Shown here piece after piece: positions 8,001 through 16,290 of a stretch of 64,000 bases of DNA. The stretch covers positions 310,001 to 374,000 of the forward strand of contig CATOSI010000002.1 in the NCBI GenBank assembly GCA_951812505.1, in the 5' to 3' direction. The notes under the pieces were generated by a model. That model did not search any database. It was not told the DNA's origin and saw nothing but the letters and a program-made list of their open reading frames with translations. Both the position numbers and the translations under genes were made by a program. Source of the stretch: an uncultured Dehalococcoidia bacterium. Lineage in GTDB: Bacteria > Chloroflexota > Dehalococcoidia > Lucifugimonadales > UBA1123. Numbering within the stretch: position 1 is the first letter of the stretch; each line of letters starts with the position of its first letter.

Positions 8001-8303
8001 TACCTGCCTCACGCCTACGATTATACCAACCCCAAGCGCCCCAAACCCTCTTGAGCCCAGATGCAGGGCAATCGCATCTAAAATTTGCTGACGGCGCATT
8101 GCGGGGAACGGTCCGCCAACCGACCCGAACGCCTGAAAATCGACTGCTGAAAATCGAAAAGCCATGTGCCTGAACAGGCTTCGCTCTGTAATGCGACCGA
8201 CCAATTGTGCTAAAATATCCGCATGATGAAGTCGTCTGGCTCCATACCGAACATAATCCAGAACTTATATATCACCTTCACAAAGGCGAACGAAAAGTTT
8301 TCC

Positions 8304-8412
8304 CATAGCTAAACTCAGGTCATCTCAGGTGGGTAACAGGTGTTCCGAACGCCTGTTACCTCACCAGTGAGCCGCCTGTCGCCACCTGTGCAATTATAAA
8401 TCGCAATATATG
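8304..8412 (-). repeat. Dispersed repeat R1, copy 1 (inverted orientation)
   Basis: This gene-free stretch carries tagctaaactcagg at one end and ataaa at the other, and reads as the reverse complement of the elements at 40808-40918 and 63679-63789. It contains a near-perfect 13-bp palindrome, gtaacaggtgttc / gaacgcctgttac, with one G-T pair. It lies between the toxin-antitoxin-type operon start and the end of the first large permease gene. The remaining 8001-8303 holds nothing recognisable. Confidence 0.7.
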
Positions 8413-8422
8413 AGGACCCGGC

Positions 8423-11400
8423 CTACCCGTCCCCCAGCCTCAGCACCCGGCTCAGCGACATCCGCCGGATGAACCAGATCACCCCCAGGATGATCACCGT
8501 GAAGATCGCCGCCATCGCCACGTAGGTCACAAGAAGGTTCTGCCAGCCCACCTCGATCACGAAAGGCGGGATGACCTGCGACCCATGGTCGTCGTAGCCC
8601 AGGAACGGCATGATGCTCGCTCCCAGCCGACCGCCCATCCACGTCCCCAGCGCAATCCCGACCGCGATCACCAGCGCCTGCTCCACCCACATGAGGGATA
8701 CCAACTGGCGCGTCGAAAAGCCCATCGTCCGCATCAGCGCGAACTGCAACTCCCGGTTCCTGAACGAAATATAGGCGTGTACCAGGAAGCCCAGGCTGCT
8801 GAGTATCAGAATCGCCCCGAACGCTATGAGCAGCAGCGCGCGCCAACCCGCCAGTACCAGGGGGTCGAGCTGCGCCTCCTCCAGGTCCGACTCGGTATCA
8901 ATTACCGTGCTGACCGCGAACGGCTTGTCCGCCTCGAAGAACTCCACCAGGTCCGTACGCTCCTCGCCAGTCAGTCCCGTATGTATCCACATCTCGTTCG
9001 GACTGATCTCTGAGCGAGCCAGCCCCAGGTTGACATACGTGAGGACCGAGTCCAGGTTCGCTATCAGGAACTTGTCCTCGTAGCTGTTCAGCGTGGGAAA
9101 GAAGTCAATCGTGTCCGCAAGGACGACGTTCAGACGACGCCCGTTCACCGTCACCAGGAACTCTTCGCCCTCCGAAAAACCGAACTCCCTGATGAGCGAC
9201 TCGCTCGCCACCACCGGCGTCGGCTCAGCGCCGTCCCCCGCGAATATGCCCCGCGAGACAAACGAGCTTCCACCCTGCCACGCGAACATGAGCGATCCGT
9301 CTCCCCGCGCCGACACCTCCGACCATCGCGTCCTGTCCTTGGCCGAGTTCCCCGCTTCTCTCAGGACATGCCACCCGTCGATGTCCCTGAACTTGTCCAG
9401 CGTCTGCACCTCGCCGTTGGACATCCGCACCCGCACCGCGTCTATCAGAATCGAGCCCGGCTGCAGCGAATTCTGCAGGTCCGTCTCACCCACCAGGATA
9501 GACACCAGGGTCAGCGGAAGAGCGGGAAGCAGATCGAACCTCAGGTTGCGGCCCTCTCTCAACTCTGCGTTATACAGCCGCCATGTGCTCGACTCCAGGA
9601 GACCAAGTCCATAGGTGAAATATCGCCCGTTGGCGTCGCGCACCCGGACCCCCATCCCAACCGTCGGATGCGACCTGTCCGCCTTGACCAGCACCTGAAT
9701 CGCGCGTGCGCGCTCCGGCAGCGGTATGCCTAGCGGTATCTCATTCCCCTTGAGCTGTTCCAGAACTTCCGGCAGCGGGTCGTCCGAGAAGTCCTCTCTG
9801 TACCATGCCACGTCGCCGAGCCGGTCGGGATCAACCGCCAGCATACGATAGGACGAGTCGCCGAAGTCCACCGCGAGCACCGACCCACGCCCCCGCAAAA
9901 CCGGAGATGCGCCCTCAACCTGTTTCATCTTTTCATACGGCTCGACGAAAGGCCTGGAGAAGCCGCTGCTGTTCAGGGATACATTCGTAAGACGCACATC
10001 CGCGCCGGCCGAGTAGAGAACCCGTTCGGTGAAACTCCGCTTGAGAGTTCCTCCGAAACTGGCGGCGAATATTCCCAGCCCCGCCATCAGTATCAGGAGC
10101 AGCGCCAGCCGCGAGTAATGGGTTGGATTGCGTGCCATCTGCCACAGTCCCAGTACCACTCCGGGCGGCAGGCGCGGCGCGAGCGCCCGGCTCGCGAGAC
10201 TCATGACCACCGGGAACAGTCTCAGAAGCACCATCGCCGCCGCTATCAGCGTTATGCCCGGCACCGCGAGCAGCATCTGGTTTACAGCCACCTCCCCCAG
10301 TAGATTCCGCGCTGCCAGCGATCCCTGTTCGGTAAGCTGTCTGAACAGAACGATGCCCAGGATCAGCAGCATCACGTCCAGGTAATAGCGCTGGAAGAAC
10401 GACAGCGGTGACGGACGCGCCGCCTCCTGCCGGTCTCGCGATATAGAAGACCGCGACGATGCGAAAGCGGGTATCATCAGCGCGCCGAAGCTGAGAATCC
10501 CCCCAAGTGCGCTCATCATGAACGCGCCCCTAGTCAGATTGATCGAAAGACGCTCGCCCCCGCTCAGGTCACTGAACGCCGGAGTGTATCCCAGCAGACT
10601 TATCGCAAGCCCGGCAAGGAACGGCGCGATCACGATGGCGAGAACAGCGATTGTCACCCCCTCCAGAACGAACACAGTCAACACCTGTCTCTCGGTCGCG
10701 CCTCGCCCTTGAAGCAGGTGTATCTCGCTTCTGCGCTGCTCCGCGACGAGGGATGATAGCGTTACGACGTAGTACAGAACTACCACCGCTATCAGAATCA
10801 GCACCACGAACATCTGGAGCTTGGTGAAAAGCAGCCTCTCGTCATAGTCGCGAAGTGCGTCGTCGAGATCGGTCACCTGGCGGAACGAGGTGAACACGCT
10901 GGAAAGGCTCCGCTTTATTCCGACTGTCGAATGCAGCGCGTCGGTCGCGTTGATCGAGGACAACTTGTCCGGGTTCACTACCAGCACCCAGCCATACGTG
11001 CTGTCCATGTCTGGGAACGCCTTGCCCACGCCGCGCAGGAATGTCTCTTCGGACACGAGGAAGGGCACTGTGTTGAAATTGCCCGAGGTGAACGAGTGGA
11101 ACGTCCTGTCGTTCAGTTCCCAGATCAACTCGTCGGGATCGTTTCTCGTGTACAGCCCTGTGATGGTGACCGACATGTACGGCGTAGCGTCCTGCCAGTA
11201 CGGAACCGCCGAAAGCGTGTCGCCGACCTCCACCCCGAATTCGAGCGCGGCGTCCTCCGGGACTATTGCCTCCATGCTGATCGGATCGCCCCGTAACACA
11301 GATTCGACCGGAGCGTCGCTTGGGACTATTGGCGTGATGTTGCCCGGACGTCCTCGCACGTCCGGGTCGAGCAGCGGCTCCGGCATTCGCCCGCCGGGAA

Positions 11401-11839
11401 GAATAGTAATCTTGTCTTCGATTCCCGGAAAGAATAGGAAGTAGCTTCGAGCGTTGTCGTTCCCCGCGTTCTCTTCCTCTCCCGGTAGCGCGACGAACAG
11501 CGTCGCCGATCTGCCCCCGTGAAGCGCGTCTTCGACGAACCACCCAATTTCGTTGCTGTAAGCCCCCTCCACGTAGCCGCGCACCGTCGCGTACGAAGCG
11601 GGATTGGTGGGCCCCCGGGTCACCTTCGTGAAAATGTCCAGGTCGAGCGGGTCTCTGTCCGCGAGCGCGGCGTCGAGCGCGATGTCTCGGAGCGAATCGA
11701 AGTATATGACCGTTCCCGCCATGATAGCCGACGCCAGCACAACGCCCACAACTACGGAGGACAGCAGCCGCCAGTTGGCCAGGCTGCGTTTCAGCACCAT
11801 CGGCCACGCGGACAGTATTCTCAAGACACTACGAAGCAT
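8423..11839 (-). CDS. Very large FtsX-like ABC transporter permease (1138 aa)
   Basis: An N-terminal membrane segment (about 25-45, LLSSVVVGVVLASAIMAGTV) is followed by a long extracytoplasmic domain of some 300 residues. Next comes a block of FtsX-type helices (about 345-430, MFVVLILIAVVVLYYVVTLSS, VLTVFVLEGVTIAVLAIVIA), two further hydrophobic segments (about 490-560), a helix near 580 (LALLLILMAGLGIFAASF), a second extracytoplasmic domain and a final FtsX block (about 1010-1130). This two-block layout is that of large MacB/LolE-like permeases that work with a LolD-type ATPase on lipids or lipoproteins. No ATPase gene lies nearby. It is a paralogue of the gene at 12406-16122, with the same EQRRSEIHLLQGRGAT-like coupling segment. 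Confidence 0.8.
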   Translation of the reverse strand: MLRSVLRILSAWPMVLKRSLANWRLLSSVVVGVVLASAIMAGTVIYFDSLRDIALDAALADRDPLDLDIFTKVTRGPTNPASYATVRGYVEGAYSNEIGWFVEDALHGGRSATLFVALPGEEENAGNDNARSYFLFFPGIEDKITILPGGRMPEPLLDPDVRGRPGNITPIVPSDAPVESVLRGDPISMEAIVPEDAALEFGVEVGDTLSAVPYWQDATPYMSVTITGLYTRNDPDELIWELNDRTFHSFTSGNFNTVPFLVSEETFLRGVGKAFPDMDSTYGWVLVVNPDKLSSINATDALHSTVGIKRSLSSVFTSFRQVTDLDDALRDYDERLLFTKLQMFVVLILIAVVVLYYVVTLSSLVAEQRRSEIHLLQGRGATERQVLTVFVLEGVTIAVLAIVIAPFLAGLAISLLGYTPAFSDLSGGERLSINLTRGAFMMSALGGILSFGALMIPAFASSRSSISRDRQEAARPSPLSFFQRYYLDVMLLILGIVLFRQLTEQGSLAARNLLGEVAVNQMLLAVPGITLIAAAMVLLRLFPVVMSLASRALAPRLPPGVVLGLWQMARNPTHYSRLALLLILMAGLGIFAASFGGTLKRSFTERVLYSAGADVRLTNVSLNSSGFSRPFVEPYEKMKQVEGASPVLRGRGSVLAVDFGDSSYRMLAVDPDRLGDVAWYREDFSDDPLPEVLEQLKGNEIPLGIPLPERARAIQVLVKADRSHPTVGMGVRVRDANGRYFTYGLGLLESSTWRLYNAELREGRNLRFDLLPALPLTLVSILVGETDLQNSLQPGSILIDAVRVRMSNGEVQTLDKFRDIDGWHVLREAGNSAKDRTRWSEVSARGDGSLMFAWQGGSSFVSRGIFAGDGAEPTPVVASESLIREFGFSEGEEFLVTVNGRRLNVVLADTIDFFPTLNSYEDKFLIANLDSVLTYVNLGLARSEISPNEMWIHTGLTGEERTDLVEFFEADKPFAVSTVIDTESDLEEAQLDPLVLAGWRALLLIAFGAILILSSLGFLVHAYISFRNRELQFALMRTMGFSTRQLVSLMWVEQALVIAVGIALGTWMGGRLGASIMPFLGYDDHGSQVIPPFVIEVGWQNLLVTYVAMAAIFTVIILGVIWFIRRMSLSRVLRLGDG

Positions 11840-11948
11840 AAAGTTCCACGCCTGCCAGTCTATGGCCTTCAGACAGCCATGACAAGCGACGGGCCAGGCG
11901 GGCCGGTCTGGTACACTCTCTGCCGAAACCCCGGCAGGAGGACAATCC

Positions 11949-12050
11949 GTGCCGATCTACTATCTCGACACATCGGCAATTATGAAGCGATATATACCTA
12001 TGGGATCTCCACGCTTAATCCACAGTCGAACGACGCCCTCGACCGTCTAA
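11949..12050 (+). pseudogene. Remnant of a VapC PIN-domain gene
   Basis: A GTG start 7 bases after a perfect AGGAGG opens a 33-codon frame beginning VPIYYLDTSAIMKRYIP. This is the standard first strand and helix of VapC toxins (YYLDTSAxxKRY), including the first catalytic Asp. After IPMGS the sequence loses all similarity and stops, so the other catalytic residues are gone. The retained ribosome site and start suggest a recent truncation. It points at the convergent gene 12047-12316. Confidence 0.65.
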
Positions 12051-12316
12051 CGTCCCTCAGACTCCGGGTTGGATAACTCCTGTTCAAACCGATCGTCGAG
12101 TTCGCGCAAAACCTCTTTCAGTGTGCGGTCACCCAACGCCTCGTCCATCATGGCCCTGACTTCCTCCAACGTGGGCGGAGGTTCAGGACTGTTGCGGATC
12201 CGCTCCGCCTCCTTGCGGATTGCCTCTTCCGCCTCCGGGCTGCTCAGCTCCTCAAGCCATTTCGGTCTCTTGTGATTCACCCGGGAAGGGTGCAGATGCC
12301 TATTGTCAGCGGTCAT
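12047..12316 (-). CDS. Small charged helical protein of unknown function (89 aa)
   Basis: I do not recognise a family. The protein is strongly charged and helical (KWLEELSSPEAEEAIRKEAE and EVLRELDDRFEQELS), with no membrane segment or cysteine. AAGGTG lies 5 bases before the ATG. Its last codons overlap the end of the convergent VapC remnant by four bases. A small charged protein beside a toxin remnant could be a former antitoxin, but that is only context. It is a plausible gene with low certainty as to role. Confidence 0.45.
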   Translation of the reverse strand: MTADNRHLHPSRVNHKRPKWLEELSSPEAEEAIRKEAERIRNSPEPPPTLEEVRAMMDEALGDRTLKEVLRELDDRFEQELSNPESEGR

Positions 12317-12405
12317 CGTTTCACCTTGATCTCATGCGTCCTTCGCACTCTTTTCTATCTCATTATCGGAAAGCTCTCTCAGCCCGTCAACCCAGCAACT
12401 GCCGA

Positions 12406-15400
12406 CTACCCCTCCATCCGAGACAGCCGCCTCAGGTCAATTGACAGCGCGCGTCGGCCCAGCGTCAAGAGCGAGACCGCGAACACCGCTATCATCGCCA
12501 GATACAGAGGTCCCATGAACAGCCAGTTGGTCGTCAGTATGAACGGCGGCAACACGTGCCCGCCCCCGTCCGTGACCGTCACCGACGCGACCATCATTCG
12601 GCTCATCTGGTATCCGGCCCACGTGCCGAGTCCCAGTCCGATGAACGCTATAAGAAGATGTTCCAGTCCAATCAGCCCGATAGTCTGTGCCCGGTTGAAT
12701 CCTAGCGACCTCAGAGACGCCATCTCGCTGACGCTGCGGTCCGTGAACGCGAGCAGGTAAACGATGTACCCCAGGCTGGCGATGAACAGTATCACCGCCA
12801 TCGCTACGAGCACCATCGTCCGCCATCCTGCGGATATGAGAGGATCGGCGTCCTGGGCCGCCAGCGCCGCCTCTGTTCCTACCACCTTACCCTGATAGCT
12901 GACCAGGTCTTCAGCGCTGGTCAGCGCAGCGATTCCGCTCCCCTCTTTGACCTCCAGGAAAAGTTCGTTGACGGGTGCCTGACCCGTCGGGTTGAGCGGG
13001 TCAATATATTCGAGGAGTGTATGCAGATCGAAGACCATGAATCCCAGGCCCTGTGGAATCACTGTTGGAAAATACTCCACTACGTCAACCACGACCACCG
13101 GGACCAGGCCGCCCGGCAATTTGACAATGATGCCCATGTTTTCCCAGGCTCCGGTAGCCTCCGAGAACGAGCGGCTGACGGCCGCCGGTATGTACCCGTG
13201 GCCGCCGGACTTGTAGAAACCGCGCAGGCCGTTATTGGACTCTTTACCGAACGTGAAGCGAAGGGCGCTGTTACCCGAATAGACTATGTCCGTAATGCCG
13301 GTCAGTTCGTCCCTTTCCACCGCGCTTGTCGCAATCGTGACCCACTCCGGAGAACCCTCGAATCCGTCAATGGATACCAACTCACCCGTTCCTTCTATAA
13401 CAGCATGTAGCTCGTCGAACACGATATTGCCCGCGGTGCCGGTCGAACCGAATCCCGGTTCGTTAAGCTGTATGGCGACCAATTTCAGGGGAGGGACCAG
13501 GTCGTCGGGTATGTCTGCGCCCTTCAGGTTCCAGCCCTGAGTGTCCATTTCACCCAGGGTTATCGTGTCCATCTTCCCATTGGCGTCTTCCACAACTATC
13601 CAGAGGAACATCAATGGGTAATAGCTTGCCGGATTGACCCATAGCTGTATTCTCTCAGCTCCGTCGGGAATCTCTGTCGCGCGCACCGGGTCCTCTAACT
13701 TCAGGTCCTTGAGAATCTCGTGCAGGTCCCTCTCGGAGAAGTCCCCTCTGTACCACGGATCGAAGGTCTGCGAGTCAATCGCCATGTACGAGAAAGTGGG
13801 CCCCGCTCCACCCGTCCCCACGTGTCCGCCGCCTCTTAAGGCGGGAGAAACGGACTCGACTCCTGCGATACCGCCGAAGTTCGCCTCCAGTTTGCCGTCC
13901 CTGCGACCCAGGTGAGACGCAATACTGTAAACACGAATGTCGGCGCCCACGTTGTAGCGGATTCGTTCCTCGTAACTTCGGTCCAGCGTCGCTCCGACGG
14001 TTGTGGCCAGTATCCCGATCCCTCCCGAAAGCACGAGAAGAAGTACCAGCCACGAGTACTGCATGGGATTGCGCGCCATGTGCCACAGGGTCATGGATAC
14101 CCACACCGGCGCGCGCCTGACGAATACCGACAGAATATGGAACACAACTTGCGCCGGTATCAGCGCGGCGAGCGCAATCGAACCCGCGAATACAGCTGCC
14201 GGCGCATCCGGGTCCGGTGGCCTCATGTAGAAGAACCCCGCCACGAGTGCTGCTTGTATCACCGTGAACGAGACCTTGTACACCCAGCCCGATCCTCTGC
14301 CGGTCAGCCAGTATGCCGCTCCGAATCCACCGAGGGCCGCCACCGACGGAATCCATCCCGTCTGGTCCCCAGCGCGGAAGTCTGTCACCCCGATTGCCGC
14401 CGCCAGCGCTGCGAGCGTCACCCATGTGCCCAGATCTACCAGTGTGGGCGACTCGCCGCTGATGTACCGGATGAACATAGGGAAGATGCGGAAGAACAGC
14501 ATTCCTACGGTTATCAGGAATAGCACCGGAGCAACCAGCAGCGCTTCGTTCACGTCTTGCTGTCCGAACAGGCTGCCCGACACCAACTCGCCACGAGCCT
14601 GCAGTTCCCAGAAGAGTACGCCTCCGACGGCCAGAAACATGACGTCTATGTAGTAGCGTTGCAAGATGGGGACCTGCGGCGGACGCGACGACCTGAGCCG
14701 GTGAATGATAAGTCCGGCCCTGGCCCCCAGAACGCCGGGGATGACAAATATCGCCAGGCACAAAGCTCCGGCTATTCCCGCCGCCGCAAAAGGCAGCCAG
14801 CCAACGTGTACTGGAAGAGGCCTGCCGTCCGTTATGTGCCCGAAGTAGGGGAGCAGACCGGCGAGCCACACAACCAGCAGCGCGATGAACGGAGCGATGG
14901 CGGCAGCGACAACCGTGAGGATCACCCCTTCAGCCATATAAAGCCTCAGAAGACGCCAGGTGCTGGTTCCTCGGCTTCTGAAAAGCGCCACGTCGCTCTC
15001 GCGATTGGGAATGAGGTAAGAGACGATCATAAACAGAAAATACAATACCGCTATGCCCAGGACCGCCATGAGGAGCAGGAGCGGAACGCTCGTCAGAAAG
15101 GTCTGACGCTCGAACCGTGCCAGCATGACACCGATTCCGCTGTACACGAACGAGGACGGAAGCGCCGAGGACATATCATCGTTCAGCGCGTCCAGGCGCG
15201 ACCGCATTTCGCCCTTCGACCATGTTCGCAGAATCTCCGGGTCAACATCGTTGTACCATATGGCGTCAACAGTCGTGCCCGGAAATGACCTGCCTATCGC
15301 CTCGGTCATGGACGTCGGCCCCACAAAGATACCGAGCAGCGGCGGCGAACTCGGCGTTACCACCCCATCCTCGGTGGGCATACGCGGGAATAGATACGAT

Positions 15401-16122
15401 TCCACGTCGCCTCTCCAGTACGGATCGTCCCAGTAACTGGCTTCCACCAGTCCGGTGATTCTCGCCGATACCTTTATCGGGGAATCCACTGATGGCGCGA
15501 AGACCAGAGTGTCCCCCGGCTTCAGCCCTCCGAAGGCGTTGGCGGTTCTTGCGCTCAGCGCCGCTTCTACGAGTGGCCCCTGAGCGCCTCTCAGAATGAC
15601 GTCTCTGGCAGCTCTGCCCTCGATGAACGTGACCTTCTCATCGAGTCCCTCGAGATACTGCGCGAAACCGGTCTCGAATGGCAGAGGAGGCTCTTCGCCC
15701 TCCTCCGGCGGATCTTCCAGCGCCGCGAGCGCCGCCGATGCTCTGGGCGGTAGGGTCATCGAATAGTATGGCGTCTTTAGAAAGCTGCGGGTCCCTGTGT
15801 AGGTCGGCCCCATGTTGTCGTTCACGGCCTGCGTCTGGGACGCTTGTGCGCTGGTGATTTCCTCGGACTCCAGCGGGATGAAGTCAATATCCACCATGAT
15901 GTCAAAGAATGTGTCCCCTGACCTCTCGACCGATGTCCTGACCGCGCTGTTCACGCTCTGACGCTCCAGCGCGTCTAGATATACGGGCGCGGCCGACATG
16001 AGTATGGTCGCGATCACAATGCCGATGAACACGCTCGACATCAGCCGCCACTCTGTACTGAGGCGGCGCATAGCGAGCTTGATCACGCTCATGTCCTGTT
16101 GAGTATGGGCCGGTGTCGTCAA
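12406..16122 (-). CDS. Very large FtsX-like ABC transporter permease (1238 aa)
   Basis: It has the same plan as the gene at 8423-11839. There is an N-terminal helix (about 27-47, LMSSVFIGIVIATILMSAAP), an extracytoplasmic domain, an FtsX block with DVALFRSRGTSTWRLLRLYM (about 375-395), several central hydrophobic segments (about 400-680), a second extracytoplasmic domain and a C-terminal FtsX block ending near residue 1220. SEMASLRSLGFNRAQTIGLIG near residue 1145 is the coupling helix typical of FtsX permeases. The start is uncertain: the frame opens with TTG at 16122, while an ATG at 16092 (MSVIKLAMRRL) fits the family better. No partner ATPase is adjacent. It probably exports or extracts envelope lipids or lipoproteins. 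Confidence 0.8.
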   Translation of the reverse strand: MTTPAHTQQDMSVIKLAMRRLSTEWRLMSSVFIGIVIATILMSAAPVYLDALERQSVNSAVRTSVERSGDTFFDIMVDIDFIPLESEEITSAQASQTQAVNDNMGPTYTGTRSFLKTPYYSMTLPPRASAALAALEDPPEEGEEPPLPFETGFAQYLEGLDEKVTFIEGRAARDVILRGAQGPLVEAALSARTANAFGGLKPGDTLVFAPSVDSPIKVSARITGLVEASYWDDPYWRGDVESYLFPRMPTEDGVVTPSSPPLLGIFVGPTSMTEAIGRSFPGTTVDAIWYNDVDPEILRTWSKGEMRSRLDALNDDMSSALPSSFVYSGIGVMLARFERQTFLTSVPLLLLMAVLGIAVLYFLFMIVSYLIPNRESDVALFRSRGTSTWRLLRLYMAEGVILTVVAAAIAPFIALLVVWLAGLLPYFGHITDGRPLPVHVGWLPFAAAGIAGALCLAIFVIPGVLGARAGLIIHRLRSSRPPQVPILQRYYIDVMFLAVGGVLFWELQARGELVSGSLFGQQDVNEALLVAPVLFLITVGMLFFRIFPMFIRYISGESPTLVDLGTWVTLAALAAAIGVTDFRAGDQTGWIPSVAALGGFGAAYWLTGRGSGWVYKVSFTVIQAALVAGFFYMRPPDPDAPAAVFAGSIALAALIPAQVVFHILSVFVRRAPVWVSMTLWHMARNPMQYSWLVLLLVLSGGIGILATTVGATLDRSYEERIRYNVGADIRVYSIASHLGRRDGKLEANFGGIAGVESVSPALRGGGHVGTGGAGPTFSYMAIDSQTFDPWYRGDFSERDLHEILKDLKLEDPVRATEIPDGAERIQLWVNPASYYPLMFLWIVVEDANGKMDTITLGEMDTQGWNLKGADIPDDLVPPLKLVAIQLNEPGFGSTGTAGNIVFDELHAVIEGTGELVSIDGFEGSPEWVTIATSAVERDELTGITDIVYSGNSALRFTFGKESNNGLRGFYKSGGHGYIPAAVSRSFSEATGAWENMGIIVKLPGGLVPVVVVDVVEYFPTVIPQGLGFMVFDLHTLLEYIDPLNPTGQAPVNELFLEVKEGSGIAALTSAEDLVSYQGKVVGTEAALAAQDADPLISAGWRTMVLVAMAVILFIASLGYIVYLLAFTDRSVSEMASLRSLGFNRAQTIGLIGLEHLLIAFIGLGLGTWAGYQMSRMMVASVTVTDGGGHVLPPFILTTNWLFMGPLYLAMIAVFAVSLLTLGRRALSIDLRRLSRMEG

Positions 16123-16187
16123 GAGGCCCGCTCTCTAAGAGACGGTTGCGTAAGTCCCTTCCCTGTTGACGATCTGACAAGGGTAGG

Positions 16188-16290
16188 CAAAAATCCCTCT
16201 CCCCTTGATGGTGGAAGGTTAGAATGGGGGTGAAACTGCAAGTCAAGCGCGGTCATCTTCAATACCTACCCCTCTCTGGGATGGGGGTGA
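16188..16290 (+). repeat. Dispersed repeat R2, long copy
   Basis: It starts caaaaatccctctccccttgatgg and includes gggggtgaaactgcaag and cctacccctctc; the same order with similar spacing occurs at 59685-59805. It fills the space between the large permease gene and the Kelch gene and overlaps the last codons of the latter. Confidence 0.6.

Noticed and set aside
8001-8204. Upstream extension of the first HicB-like gene to 8204
   Set aside because: The conserved HicB core begins right at the ATG at 8000, and the added sequence has no domain character.
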